Source: Coniella vitis
Lineage: Eukaryota; Ascomycota; Sordariomycetes; Diaporthales; Schizoparmaceae
Assembly: GCA_011317545.1 (NCBI GenBank)
Contig: WUJK01000002.1
Coordinates: 1,922,001 to 1,986,000, forward strand
Direction: 5' to 3'
Length of the DNA stretch: 64,000 nucleotides
In this document: one piece after another, positions 1 through 12,727 of the stretch
Position numbering within the stretch: the stretch's first letter is position 1
Layout: each line of letters begins with the position of its first letter
Program-made: the position numbers and the translations under genes
Notes under the pieces: model-generated
Seen by the model: the letters and a program-made list of their open reading frames with translations, nothing else
Told to the model about the DNA's origin: nothing
Databases searched by the model: none

Positions 1-3000
1 AGGTATAAATAATGTGTTTGTTATACTTGGACGTCAAGTGTATTATATCATGATCGTTGTTCATATTCTTTTGGCAGGTTTGGAGAAGGAAGCTTGGGGG
101 TGTCTTTTTGCAGCAGGGAGACAAATATATAAGAGAGAGATATATATATTACATTGCATTATCTGTCTTAGTAGGTAGGCACAGTAGATACCACAAGGGC
201 TATATTCGGGATAATTGATAACAAATAAAGAGCAAGAAATAGTGTGATTCTTGGGGCGGACATGCTGCCATATTAACCTTTGAACGGTTTCAATGATTTG
301 GTGAAGATGTTTTTTTTTTTTGATTCGCAAGGTTATTTGAATGGTTGGCTGTATGTATACCATATATTTGTGACATTCATGCATGGCCTATTAAAAAGTA
401 CAAATAACGGAACCATACATCCACCACTTGACGGACTGGTATTTTGGTTTGCTCTGAGGTATGTCGACAGGGGAACTGCAGAACTCTGGAAAAAGAAACA
501 AGAGCGACGTTGTTTTTATCTACAACATATGTCTCTGTCTATCCAACACACTGGGAAAGAGAAAAGAAAAGAGTCTTCTATATTAACCAATGTGCACAAG
601 CAAAAAGCCCCGATCCCCTCCCTCGCCTCATTTTCCACTTCGGACCAAATCGGGCCAGTAGATGCCTCCATATTCTTCAGCTTGTTACTACTTTATGAAG
701 AAAAGGCAAAGCCAAGGCAAAGGTAAGGAAGGGCAACTGCAAAAAGCCTTGGCAGCGCGCAAACAGCAAGCGAGAAGGGAAAGATCGACACTGCAGCAAA
801 GAAGGAAAATAAATCATAGTAAAAAGGTGGTCTCTGCAGGTACTACTACTATGTATATATGTATACGGAAAGTAGACATGATTAGTACTATGTATGCTGT
901 ACTACTATTATGTATTATGTATCTCACCCCCCCCCAGTCTTAGCGGGGGGTCCAACCCACTTTGCCAAATCATATACGTACAGTCCTAACTGTATATGTA
1001 CTATGTACATATATGTGATGGTTATATGAAGATCAGATCATGTTCTCTGTTTCGCAAGGATCAGCTCAAGATCGGAAAGCAGAGCAGTGGAACACAACAA
1101 GGAATAGCAGACAGGGGAATTACTCGTTTTTAAAAAAAAAACCCAACCAAAACAAATAAGGAAAAAAAAGGGATTGCAGAGAAACGTATACGAGTACGCG
1201 AGACCTCATCCGAAGGGTTTTAGGATCGCGATTACAATGCGCAATCTCAGATTTTTGATACATATTTTGGCAAGACTGGTTGCGCAACGTTGAAACTCTA
1301 TTTTCCTAGTAACAGCGCCCTCAATTACTTTACCTATTCGACTGATTGGCTTTTGTTTTTGGTTTTGACCCGTGGGGGGGGGGTTTGGTTGTGTAGATGG
1401 ATGATACAATACAACGCCCCAGGAGTAACCCCCTGAAACAGACACGCTCGTCCTTTCGTCTCTGCTTTTTCTTTTTGGCTTTCTTGAGGTGAGATGAGGT
1501 AATGTCTGAAAGATCAATTGATGGATGCTCCTCTTGTGTATCAAGACGCAGCGTACTAATCTGACTGACCAATCAGCCATCACACGTACAGTGTCGTAGA
1601 ATTGTTACAGTTTAGTGTTATACTATGTATTAATTAAATAGTAGTTGCCTACCAAAAAGTGAGGCTCCATCCCCCCTTACCCAGATAGGAAAAGAAACAA
1701 AACAGGAGCGAAAGCTTACTCAAGACATATATCAGGGAAAAAAGAAGGTTTACTGACCCGTTTACATCAAAGAAGAAGAAGGAGGAAAGACGGAGATGAA
1801 GAGCACTTGAGAGCCCAGCTTTCCACGTGGGAACTTGCTTGGCCCAACAAGGACTGCCGGCAAGCCGCGCTGCCAATAAGAGACAGATCTTCAACACCAA
1901 AAGACTTGCCAAACGCTGCGCCCTGTACTATCCAGGAACTGATGTGCCATATCATAGTAGCAAGTTGCAAGGAGCGAACCTGGCTGTTATCAGAAGGGAG
2001 AGAAAAACGTTGAAACTAATGCAGACAATATAGAAACCTTCTGCTCCCCTTCTCTCTGTCTTGCTCGCCCTCTTTCTCCTCTTTTCTTGGTTGCGAGTTT
2101 GTGATTGACTCGCGTAGTTTACACACACTATATATTATTAAACACGTGGTAAGCAAAGCATCGATAGTAGTGCATACCCTAGCATTGCCGACGGAACAAT
2201 GAAGAAGTAGGCAAGTAACGTAGAAGCGCTCAGCCACTACATGGTCGACCAAAGATGATAAACATATATCCCGCAACCGAGTCAGTTACTGTACATACAG
2301 GCTTGGAGACCCCAGTATCACTCGATAATCTATTGGCAACTTTGTCAGACGATATTGTCGACACTCCGAATCCCAATATGTATGTATGGCTGCGCGGCAA
2401 AAAGAAAAAGTACAGAAAAGAAAACTTAAACTCTCGTTTGACAGGTGCCATCTCAGAGCCATGACCAAAAAAGACAGGCTGGCATGACAAACAACCCTGC
2501 GGGAAAATAAAGGTTTTTTTTTTCCCCTTCTTTTTTTCTCTGCTAGTCCTGGTTCTGAGTGGTCCCGGGCCGAGAACCGCTTCCATGTCATGCCTTATCC
2601 ACAGCCAAATACTATGTACGTAGCATGTATCAAGTAGGGTAGACACCGCAGATGGGCGAAGAGGATCGAGTTCTCTATACGTATCCAACAGTACCGTAAC
2701 CGTAGGCAAGAGAAACTTGGCAAAGGGGCCAAGAAAGAAGAAAAGAAAATAAGCGAGGTGTGTTGTAGACGGATATACATGGTATGGATACATACTTCCC
2801 TTTAGATAGCATAGTCGTACTTCTACCACTATTACGGCAATATGTCAAGGAAGGGATTTGCTTTGCCAGGAGGGAAATCGACCTTCGGGATTTGCTTTTT
2901 TTGGAGCCAAACAAAATAAATGGATCTGTTCCAGGATAGCATACCAGGTACGATTATGTGGATTCGCAAAGTCAGGGTAAAAAAAAAAAAAAAAGAGCCG

Positions 3001-4364
3001 TGCTTGGGAATCGATGTGTGCTATCTATCAGGCGAGGAAGCCGGGAATAGGGTCGGGATTTACAAAACGCGCGCATCTGGGAGGAATAATAAACCCATAC
3101 CATAATAGATACATCGTAGACTTCTGAATTTGTAAGTGACAAGCGATCGAGTCAAGAAATTGCACACAATATCCTTTTGCTTTGCCCAGACAGCCCTGGA
3201 TCGAGGAGACGAGGGATGAGAACTCTATTCCATCATGCCAGCCACATGCGTGTGAAACCTGCGCTTACATAGCACATAGTATTTGTCAAGATCAGGCCGA
3301 AGTTTTGGTGGTGTGCAGCCATCTACTTCATCCAGTAGTACCTGGTACCTGCCGTCGAGGCACACCATTAGGGCGAACGAGCGGTACATGGTACTTAAGT
3401 TCATGGAGAAATGGCTTAGGTCGTCGGCATAATCCGTGACGTGCGTCAGCGACGTCATCCCGCAATTTGGGTGCGGATGGGATGATCTAGCCTGCGGCTT
3501 GTACGCTTGTATTTTGTATTTTGTATTTTGTATTTTTTTTTTTTTTTTGCTGAGACACACACACGAGTATTCTTTTGGTCATTTTTTCCTTTTGCAGGTG
3601 TGGGAAATGAAAAATGCAATTGGTTATGGCATTATACATACTGACATAGTACATGGCAGGCCAGCAAAAGATTAGGCAGTCTACTAGCCCAAAGTGGCCT
3701 GTTTTGGTTAATGCCCTGATGGGTTTATGCGCCTGGTCCAGCCTGCGCCCGCTGTGTTCTTGCCCCACCATGTATTTGTACAATGTATATAGTACAATGC
3801 CCTGCAGCTATACATAGTACTATGTGGCTCGCTTGCGGGGTGGGTTTGCGGTGTTTGCCCCCCTCCTTCTTGCTCCTTTTTATCTTCATGTTCAAACTGC
3901 TCTCTTTCTTGGCCGGTATACGACACTGCAGGCAAGCGCAGGCGGGCTGCATCGCTGTTGCTAAGCGACGTGCGATGCGAAGAAGGCCTCAAGACCACAC
4001 GACGGCAGAGGGGCCCTTTTCCCACGTCGATGCGAGTCAGCCGTGTCGGAAGAGGCGCTCAATGCTGTCTGCGCGCGGAGAGGGCGGTGAGGTCATTTTG
4101 GCGCACAACGATCCGGAAAAGCATCTCAGGCAAAGCAGCGCAGGCAGGCGGCATAGTCCGTGGTGGCAGGTGGCAGACGGCGGCGCAATGGGTAATCTCT
4201 GCCTTCTGGGATGCATCTTGCGCGTTGGGCTTGCGGCATCGTGCCATGTCCGCTGGGAGCGAAAGAGCGCGACTCAAGCGCACGTTGCTGGCAGCGGGCC
4301 GCACGACTAAAAAGAGGAGAAGAAAGAAACAGCCTGACAGGGTGGAGCTGAGCAGAGCAGAGCA

Positions 4365-4438
4365 CAGGCAGACTCGCAGACTCGCAGACTCGCAGACTCG
4401 CAGACTCGCAGACTCGCAGTCTGGCAGACTGGCAGGGC
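4365..4438. repeat. 8-bp tandem repeat, unit GCAGACTC
   Basis: About six near-perfect copies of an 8-bp unit, GCAGACTC, run head to tail and decay at the right end into GTCTGGCA-like copies. Because 8 is not a multiple of 3, every frame reads a different periodic peptide. This explains the open frames on both strands here, so they should not be taken for genes. Confidence 0.9.
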
Positions 4439-6119
4439 AAACGAGGGGGGGCGGAGCCGGTGCAAAGGTTTTTGCTTTGGGGCGCGCGGGACCTACACGG
4501 TACCTAAGTAGGTACCTGAGTATAGCGCTACCTAATAAGCTACTACCCGACCACAACGAGATGACACGTCGAGCCTTATCGCTGCAGGGCAGCCACTGTT
4601 CGGTTCAGGGGCAGTTGGTTTCGAGGCCGACAGGGCCTGCCCAGTGCTCTGCTCAGTGGGCCGCAGGGAAGAATCGCCCGCTGAAGCGTGGGTGGAGCGC
4701 CCCTACGACCAGCTTGCCAGCCCTATACATAATACTATAGTGGTAAAGTCAAGAACCCCCTGTGGCTTCTCTGCACCACTGCCACTGGCACACACAAGGT
4801 GCCAGCACAAGTGACTCGGTCGGTTTTGGGCTCGCCAGAATGAGGCGTGCCCCAATCACCAGCGCGTCGTTGTGCGCTGCAGCCTGCGCGTCATGTCCTC
4901 GACCTGCATGCCGTTTTTTGCCTTTTGGGTTCGCCCTGTGCTCTGTGTAGCTACGGCGTCTGTAAGTACCATGTACCATGTAGCTGTTCGCTCTGAGCGC
5001 GATGTGCGCGAACGGCCGACGCTCGCTGCAATCCCCAGTGTTGGCAGCCCTAGCAGCCTGCCTGGCCCAAGGGCTGTACTGCTGCGTATGCTGCATGGTA
5101 GGCCGGCCAGCAGTGACTATTTACTATGCCGCGCACGCGCACGCGCGCAAGCAAGGTACAGTAAGCAAGCCCCGTGTGCTGGGTGGCGCCTGCTCGGCTA
5201 CTATGACCAGTACGACCAAGGCTGGCAGGCCAGGCAGCCTGGGTAGGTACTTCTCCTTGACTGGGATGGGGACTGCTACGTCATTGCTGCTTGGGCCCTG
5301 GGGCACAGAGCCACCAAGAGCTGTGCAAAGCAGAGCGCACACAGGACCTGGTCCTGAACCTGAACTGAACCTTTCTGCCTTCCACAGGTCTGCCTGGACT
5401 GACGAAACGAGCAGCAAAGCCTCCTCTCAAAAACCACCGCGTCGAACCTGTCTGTCCTCACCACGCCGGCCTGCCCTGTCCCTCTTCTGCGAACCTGTCG
5501 GCCCCTCTGCCCGCTGCCTCTACCTCCGCTCTCGGCTCTGCTGCCGTCGTCGCCATCGTCGCCGCCGCCGCCGCCGCCGCCCCTGCATTCTCTCTTGCAC
5601 ACCCTCCACGCCCACGCGAAGAAAAGCACAGTGCACGACATCTCACGCAGCATCACTTCACCATACTCGCACTCCGCCGACCCGGTGTCCGAACCCCGTC
5701 GCCATCTCTCGCACACGCCACTCGCACCGCGCCCGCCGTCTGGCCCAGGCTTCATCCTTTCTTCCTTCTCCTGCTTTTTCTTGTCCCCCTTCTTCTTTCT
5801 TGCCATCTCATTCGGTGTTTCTCCTCCGTTCTGACTTCTCACGACACTGTCTTCTGATTCCCCCCTTGCGTCGCCGTCTCCAAGCAGGAACCACGGCCCT
5901 CTGTTGATGCTCCGTGCCGTTGCCCCCAAGACCCAAGACCCAGCCTCTGACCTCACGTCAAAACGGGGTCCGCCAGCGTACGAGAAACCCGCATCGTGGC
6001 CCACCTTTTATAATCGAACCCGCGGCAGCTTCTCGCCTGCCCAAGCAAGCAGCCCCCACCCCTCACAACCACACCAACTGCTGCCGCTGCCGCCTGTATC
6101 GACCTTGAAGGCTTGTCGG

Positions 6120-6137
6120 ATGGAATTGCGCGAATGA
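6120..6137 (+). promoter_or_regulatory. Five-codon upstream ORF just before the kinase start
   Basis: ATG at 6120 opens a five-codon frame (MELRE) that ends with TGA at 6135-6137, only three bases before the ATG at 6141. It is in the same frame as the kinase, so its stop also fixes the upstream limit of that reading frame. A longer in-frame upstream ORF (ATG at 5907) ends at the same stop. Such leaders can limit translation of the main frame, but that role is inference, and transcript ends are unknown. Confidence 0.4.
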
Positions 6138-6140
6138 GGC

Positions 6141-9100
6141 ATGCCAGGGTCGAAATCAAGCGCAGAGACCGCCGAGGGCACGCCCAGCACGCGCCAGTCA
6201 CTTGAACCTCGCGCTGCCACGCCAGCGACGACCTCATCCCCCGCCAAGGACCAGAGCTCTGCGTTGCGTCACAACCAACAACAACAACAACAACAGCCAC
6301 AGCCTCCACGGACGCCAGCCTCGCCAAAGGCTCACAGAGATGCCACACTCCCAATGGCCCAAGGCTCGAGCCCCCCAGGCGCGAGCCTGTCCTCACTCCA
6401 GCAGCAGGAGATTCTGGCCATGTCCAAGAGCAAGCTGGAGCCTGTCGCGGTGATAGACGAGATCGTTGCAGGTTCTTCCGCTTCTTCCATGCCACCCAAG
6501 GACCCGGTCCCGCCGTCTCCAGGACGAGGAGGTGACGGTGGTGGCAACCCACAGGCCCGGAATCCGCAGCAGCAACAGCAAAACACTGCCGTCAAGGCCC
6601 CAATGGATCCTGCCAATCAGTTGAGTCAATACCGCGACCAGCTGGCAAAGGATATGCAGCGCCAGGGCCTCGCGGCAAAACACGCATCCTCGTCCCCCGC
6701 TCAACCCACAAAGAGAGTTTCGCCCATTCTCGAAGAGTCCGTTGCCAACTCGCCCAGTCACATTGCCTCGGGACCATCCACGGCCTCGACCAATGTCTCC
6801 ACAGAGTCTGGCCACACGATTCGCGGCGGTGTCACTCCAGGCTTCGTTCCCCGGACGCCTTCTTACCCCTTCCCGCGAGTGATGACGCCTGGCTACCATC
6901 CCCAGCCCATGCATCGGCCCTTCACCACCTTGTCGCCCACGGGCTCCGCACCCGAGTCGCCCATGTCGACCGCGCACACGGCCACATATGGCAATTCGCG
7001 AGCACAGGACAAGATCTTGTCGAACCCCTCAACCCCAGCATCTGTCATGTCCTTTCTCCCAGCCGGTGCAGCCCACTCCGAATCCGAGGAAGCCATACCG
7101 GACTTTCCCACCCCCAATCTTTACGAGCTGTCGCTCATGTTGACCTCAGAACCAGGTTTGGATGCGTGGTGGAAGACGGTGGTCCAGATCATGACTCTGC
7201 ACTACCGGGCGGAAAGGCTGACCCTTGCTGTTCCCGCCGATTCCACAGATTTGGAAAACGTTCCTTGGGGCCAAAAGGCGACGTACAACTCCCGTCAAGA
7301 AGACAACTTCAGCATGGAGTACATGGCAATGACGGGCAGTGCGATCCCCAGCAGCAGGGAGGACTTTGCGGGCACGCCCTCGACTCCTGGCCTCGACGCC
7401 TTTCGGCTGCAGGTGCCCCTCCGGCCCAAGTTACCGACCCGACATTCATTCGGCTCATTCGAGGAGGAAAAGTCAAAGAAGACGGCAGAGGCCAAGGCAC
7501 CAGGCGCTGCAACAACAACAACAACAACAACAACAACCGCAGCAGCTGCAGCCGCCGCTGCTGCTGCTGCTGCCAAGAGACCAGGCTTCTTTACGCGAAG
7601 CAAGAGCTTCTTTCCTGTTACGCCGCATGCCGAGCGCACGCAACCAGAAGTTGTGCCGCACATGGGCCTGAATCAGCAAGCCTTGGCCGAACACGATGCA
7701 GAAGAACCGAACGAGGCCGAGAGCTGGCCAGTACCATCCGCACCCGAACGAGAAAACTCTGGCAGAGTATTTGAATTGCTTCAGGCTCTAGACTATGAAG
7801 CCGACCCGCTGATTGATCATCACGGTGTGACCAAAGTGCTGGAGCGCGGGCGAGTAATAGCATTGACTCGCAGTTATCCATACCTCGAAGAGAGCGCACC
7901 ACCCAAAACCCAGGACGCCAGAGTGGCAGGCCGCAGCCATTCGCCCGAAGGACCCAAGAAGAAGGGCAAAAGGTTTCGCCCAGAGGCGTCTGCCAAGCTC
8001 TCGAGCATCCTAAGCTCGGCGCAATCGATCAAGATGCAGTCGCATGAGCGCAGGACGGGCCAACAGAATATCGACCAGATGATTTCCGAAGGCGAACCCC
8101 GTCGGCCGCCCACCCCGACTTATGAGGAATACGAGCAAGCGCCGCCGTCGCCGTGGTCCCAGTCACCAGCGCCTTCCCCCGCCATTCGGGCTGATCCGAA
8201 AGAAAATCCGTTTTTTTGCCAGCGCTACAGTCGATGAATCGTGCTTCGACCCTACAACGAGCACGCCCGATTACGCAGCAATGGGGCCACCAGAGGCGAT
8301 TGGTGTTGATAATGCTTGGACAGTGCTGCACATACCGCTGCGGCACCCACTTCTCTCCAAAGCATCAAGCGGATTCAAGCTCGACCCGAAGCTTATGGAG
8401 CAGAAATCGGCCCGGTCTGGTAAGCTCAACGCGCCTGAAAGCGTTGCGTTTGAAAGCCTGAGAGAGGAGAAACCTACCCCCATCGCCATTTTGTCGATCC
8501 TAAGCTCCACGATACCCTACCCGTCGAATCTGCGTTACTCGCTTGAGCATCTGGCACCACACCTTGCCACATCCCTCTCGCTCTGCCGTCATTACAGCAT
8601 ACTGGAGTCTGAAGTCACTCGCATGCACCGCAGGAAACCACGCATTTCTGGCTTTGGAGCTGTGGACCCTGTTGGTCGACCGATTGCGGATCCTGCACTG
8701 CTCCATTACTCTTCTGAAGAGGTGCCTGACCATTCCCTGGCTGGTAGTTTGACTAGTCCTAGTGAGTATTCCATGCAGTCTCGGAGCGCCGCCGGTACTC
8801 CAGGTGGTACTCCGGGTTGGGAAATGAGTGGGTTCGGAGTCCACGTCGACAAGCGACCTGCAATCGCTGGCACAGCCGCCTCTACAGCTGGAGACAGCTA
8901 CTTTACAACCAAGACAAAGGTTTCGGCCAAGACTGAGGCCTCTTCGACGGCACCTCAGCGGCCTCGACGGGGCTCCAAGGACAGCCCACCTTCAGACAAG
9001 CGTTCTTCACTTGGACTGTATGAGCTGCTCGATGCAGAAAACTACAGTGCTGATGCCATAGACTTGGAAGCAGCCGAAGATACTTTGGGCAAGGCATCTG

Positions 9101-12100
9101 CAGACGAGCAGCCTTCCACCACAGTGCAGAAGAAGATGGCTAGCAAAGAGCAGTCAGAGTATAAGGAGGAGCGGGCTGCAGAAATCAGAAATTTGTCCAA
9201 GATGGACAACCTGTATCGCCACAGAAAGCTTCATTCGCACGGAGGAGACTTTGCGACTACCTTTCAATCTCTACCTCCAGGCGCAAGCATCCCTGCAAGG
9301 ACCTCTCAACCCAGGGGTGATACAACCATTACTCATCCACCCGAGATGGCTTGGCCAACCGACAGGTTGAAGGATCTCATTCTCGACTCACTTCCTGCAC
9401 AGCTGTTTGTTGCTACCGTCCCAGCAGGTGGGATTGTATGGGTCAATAGTCGGTATATTGCCTACCGTGGGCAAACCCTTGCTGAACTCTATGCGGATCC
9501 TCATGCCAGCATCCACCCTGACGACCGAGAGGCTTACCTTAGCGACTGGGGCCGCGCTGTTAGAACTGGCGAAGACTTCCAGATGACGGTGCGCATTCGT
9601 CGATTTGACGGAGCCTATCGCTGCTTCTCGGCAAGGGTGGTTGCTTGCCGCAACAGACGCAATGTGAGTCCTTTTTTTTTTTTCTTTTGCTCTTTCCACT
9701 TGATACTCACAGTCATTGTTTGTTTTCTTTTGCTCGACTCTGTCCTCGTATGATCCTCTGGGGGGGTTATTCTCCCACTGGCCCTCCGCAGTCGTTTCCT
9801 TTTACACAAGTTTCAATCATGCTAACGATTTATAAGGAAATTGTGTACTATCTTGGTAGCTATACGGATATACATGAGCAGACTATGGCGGAGCTAAAGG
9901 TCGTCCGACAGCAAGAAATCGAAGCATCTGAAGCAAAACATCGATTACTTGCAAACCTCATACCTCAAATCATCTTCACAGCGACAGAGGACGAAGGCAT
10001 TACCTTCTCCAACGAACAGTGGCTGTCATATACCGGACAAAGCGAAGAAGACTCTCTGGGCCTCGGGTTCATGGATTACGTGCATCCCGATGACCTTGCA
10101 AAATGCCAGGTCCCCTCGGGCCAGAATCCGCTAGCAGCGACTCCACTTGGCGATCCAGACGCCGCCAAGAGGCTCTCATCACACTTGGGCAGCCCCAAGA
10201 AGAAGCCTCACCATGCGCTCTCGCGGAACAACAGCTCCAGCAGCGAATCAGTGTATGGCTTGCCTGCTGCGAATCTGACTGATTTGGCCCGGGCAGGCGT
10301 GGTCAAGATTGGCCGGGACAGCAGCGGTCGCTTGACGTATACTACCGAGATACGTCTCCGGTCGCGGACCGGCGAATACCGATGGCATCTTGTACGCTGT
10401 GTCGAAATCGAAAATACTGGACTTGGGAACGGCGTGAGCTCTTATTTTGGTTCAGCAACGGACATCAACGACCACAAGCTTTTGGAAGCCAAACTCAAAG
10501 AAGCGATGGAGTCCAAGAGCCGCTTCCTGAGTAATATGAGCCATGAAATCAGGACGCCTCTGATTGGAATCTCGGGCATGGTCAGCTTTCTTCAGGACAC
10601 GAAGCTCAACGAAGAGCAGCGTGACTACACAAACACCATTCAGACAAGCGCCAACAGTCTGCTCATGATCATTAATGATATTCTAGACCTTTCCAAGGTC
10701 GACGCCGGCATGATGAAGTTGAATCACGAGTGGTTCCACACACGTGCGTTGATTGAGGACGTGAATGAGCTCGGTATGTCAAGATTCCCGTCGCTCATTG
10801 CCCACATTGAAAGTGTTTTTTTTTTTTTTGCCTCCCAAACAACGCCCGCCGTTCTATTACGAGACGGGCAAGTACAGTGAAGTGAAGCAATTGCCCCAAT
10901 GACTAGACAAGGCTAACGACAAATGACATGCAGTGTCTGCGATGGCTATCGCTCGAAGACTAGAGCTCAATTACATTGTCGATGAGGATGTGCCGACATA
11001 TGTCAAGGGCGACAGAGTGAGAATCCGACAGGTTCTGTTGAATGTCATTGGAAACGCTATCAAATTCACCGACACGGGCGAAGTTTTTAGCCGATGCACA
11101 GTCAAGAGAGGGGCGCCTGGTCTGGACAAGGACCAAGTGATGCTCGAGTTTGCAGTGATTGACACGGGTAGAGGTTTCACAGAAGAGGAGAGGAAGCTCA
11201 TCTTCAAGCCTTTTAGTCAAATCGATGGTAGCAGCACGCGCGCTCATGGAGGCAGTGGCCTCGGTCTGGTCATTTCGCGACAGCTTGTTGAACTGCATGG
11301 CGGAATGATGGAGGGCACTGCGGTGCTCGGAAAAGGCGCGACGTTCACCTTCACAGCCAAGTTTGGTCTGCCTACGGACGAAGACCATCCTGCCGCGCCG
11401 GCCTCGCATCCCGTTGTCTCCACGCCTGCCACCATTGAAGAGGTTCCTACGCAGCCTTTTCGGCAAGTGTCATTCAAGCCTCGCAGCTCGAACCCCTTCT
11501 CGACCCTGAGTCCCGGCAACGCTGGGCAAGGCTCGCCAACGGTAGCTTCCAGCGGAAGCTCGAACCCATCCATTACCTCCACTGGAACCCGTTTCAGCGA
11601 CCGGTCATCCTTTTCGTCGGTCAATGTTGGTCTGGCACGTTTTAGTGAGGCTGCCAGGGCTAGTGGCCAAGACCTATCACAGATGAAACTGGAAATGCCG
11701 TCTGGGCGCCACTCACCGGGGCGCACCCCAAGAGTGGAACCGAGGGAGCAGCCGACAGAAGTCAGTGGTTTGCACCCACCAATGTTTTCAATCCTGGTCA
11801 TTTGCCCCCAAAAGTACAGCTGCGAGGCCACGACCCGACATATCGAGATGACGCTGCCCAAAGACGTGCCTCACCAGATTACAGCCCTGCATAGTGCTCG
11901 AGAAGCAGAGTCGCTCATCGGCCAAACCGATCCCGTGATCTTTACCCACATCATCATCAACCTGTCAGCAGTCGATGATATTATTCATTTGCTGAACCAA
12001 ATCAACAATTCAAGCATTAGCAACAAGACATCAGTGGTCCTCTTGTCGGACTCGATTCAACGCCAAGACTTGACTCGACTGGTTGCCGACACCCCTGAAG

Positions 12101-12727
12101 AGGACCTGATATCTGACAGCAAGCTCAAGTTTGTCTACAAGCCGGTCAAGCCGTCTCGTCTGGCCGTCATCTTCGACCCTGCACATGAGGGTGATGCCAG
12201 TGTCGACAGGAACCGGTCTACTGCACAACAACTTGTTGAAGATCAAAAGAAGAGCTATCAAGAGGTGGAGAAGCGCATGGGCAACAAGGGCTACAAGGTT
12301 CTTCTTGTCGAGGACAATCCTGTCAACCAAAAGGTCCTCAAGAAGTATCTGGCCAAAGTGGGTGTGGCTGTGGACTTGGCAATGGATGGCGAGGAGTGCA
12401 CCAACAAGGTCTTTTCGCATCCCCATGGGTTCTACTCTTTGATCTTGGTAAGTAGTATCTCTGAAGGTTGCTATATACAAGATGCAGCTAACCGAAAACC
12501 CCCCTTAGTGCGATTTACACATGCCTCGCAAAGATGGCTATCAGGCCTGTAGAGAAATACGGGACTGGGAGAGCAAGAACAAGTTCAAGGAGCTGCCCAT
12601 CATTGCCCTCTCAGCCAATGTCATGTCTGATGTGCAGGAGAAGTGTGTTGAGGCTGGTTTCAGCGACTATGTCACCAAGCCCGTCGATTTTATCAACTTA
12701 TCGACAGCACTGTCCAAATTCTTCTGA
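6141..12727 (+). CDS. PAS-domain hybrid histidine kinase, with an apparent one-base frameshift
   Basis: Sensor kinase that would autophosphorylate on His and pass phosphate to its own receiver Asp, then to an HPt protein. Proposed exons are 6141-9663, 9837-10773, 10934-12447 and 12509-12727, giving about 2,063 residues if one T of the run at 8211-8217 is ignored. Order: disordered Gln/Pro/Ser-rich N-terminus; a GAF-like half (about residues 326-385); a Thr9/Ala13 insert; the second GAF-like half (about 727-820); PAS1 (about 1075-1185); PAS2 (about 1204-1400); HisKA with SHEIRTPL (His about 1409); HATPase with N box NVIGNAIKF and G boxes DTGRGF and GGSGLGL; a receiver-like domain lacking the Asp (about 1769-1899); and a true receiver with VEDNPVNQK, CDLHMPRKDG and TKPVD (about 1938-2060). 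The start is the first ATG after an in-frame TGA at 6135. No transmembrane segment is seen, so it is probably cytoplasmic. The subgroup is not assigned. Confidence 0.9.
7508..7575 (+). repeat. Trinucleotide tracts coding Thr9 then Ala13
   Basis: An (ACA)n tract runs straight into GCN repeats inside the N-terminal kinase exon, coding nine Thr followed by thirteen Ala between the two halves of the GAF-like region. The same exon has a CAA run coding poly-Gln at about 6281. Such tracts usually vary in length between strains. Confidence 0.85.

Larger units (their letters stand above)
1..6140. other. Gene-free upstream region of the first histidine kinase
   Basis: I see no supportable gene here. 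The open frames are short, overlap on both strands, and contain homopolymers, the TACTATGTA motif (for example 847, 886, 999, 1621, 2610, 3811) or tandem repeats. Base use changes from AT-rich at the left to GC-rich after about 3800. From about 5380 to 5880 the plus strand is strongly pyrimidine-rich, as is common in promoters and 5' leaders of filamentous fungi, so this part is probably the promoter/leader of the kinase gene that starts at 6141. A distant 3' UTR or non-coding RNA in the left part cannot be excluded. Confidence 0.6.

Noticed and set aside
4365..4438. CRISPR-like array
   Set aside because: The unit is only 8 bp with no spacers. It is a simple tandem repeat in a eukaryotic genome.
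3958..4740. 260-codon plus-strand open frame
   Set aside because: It runs through the 8-bp tandem repeat, overlaps other frames of similar length on both strands, and shows no domain.
5002..6004. Overlapping long frames on both strands (301 codons plus, 242 codons minus)
   Set aside because: They reflect the CT/GC-rich leader of the kinase gene, with poly-Arg and poly-Gly from a GCC repeat. No family features.
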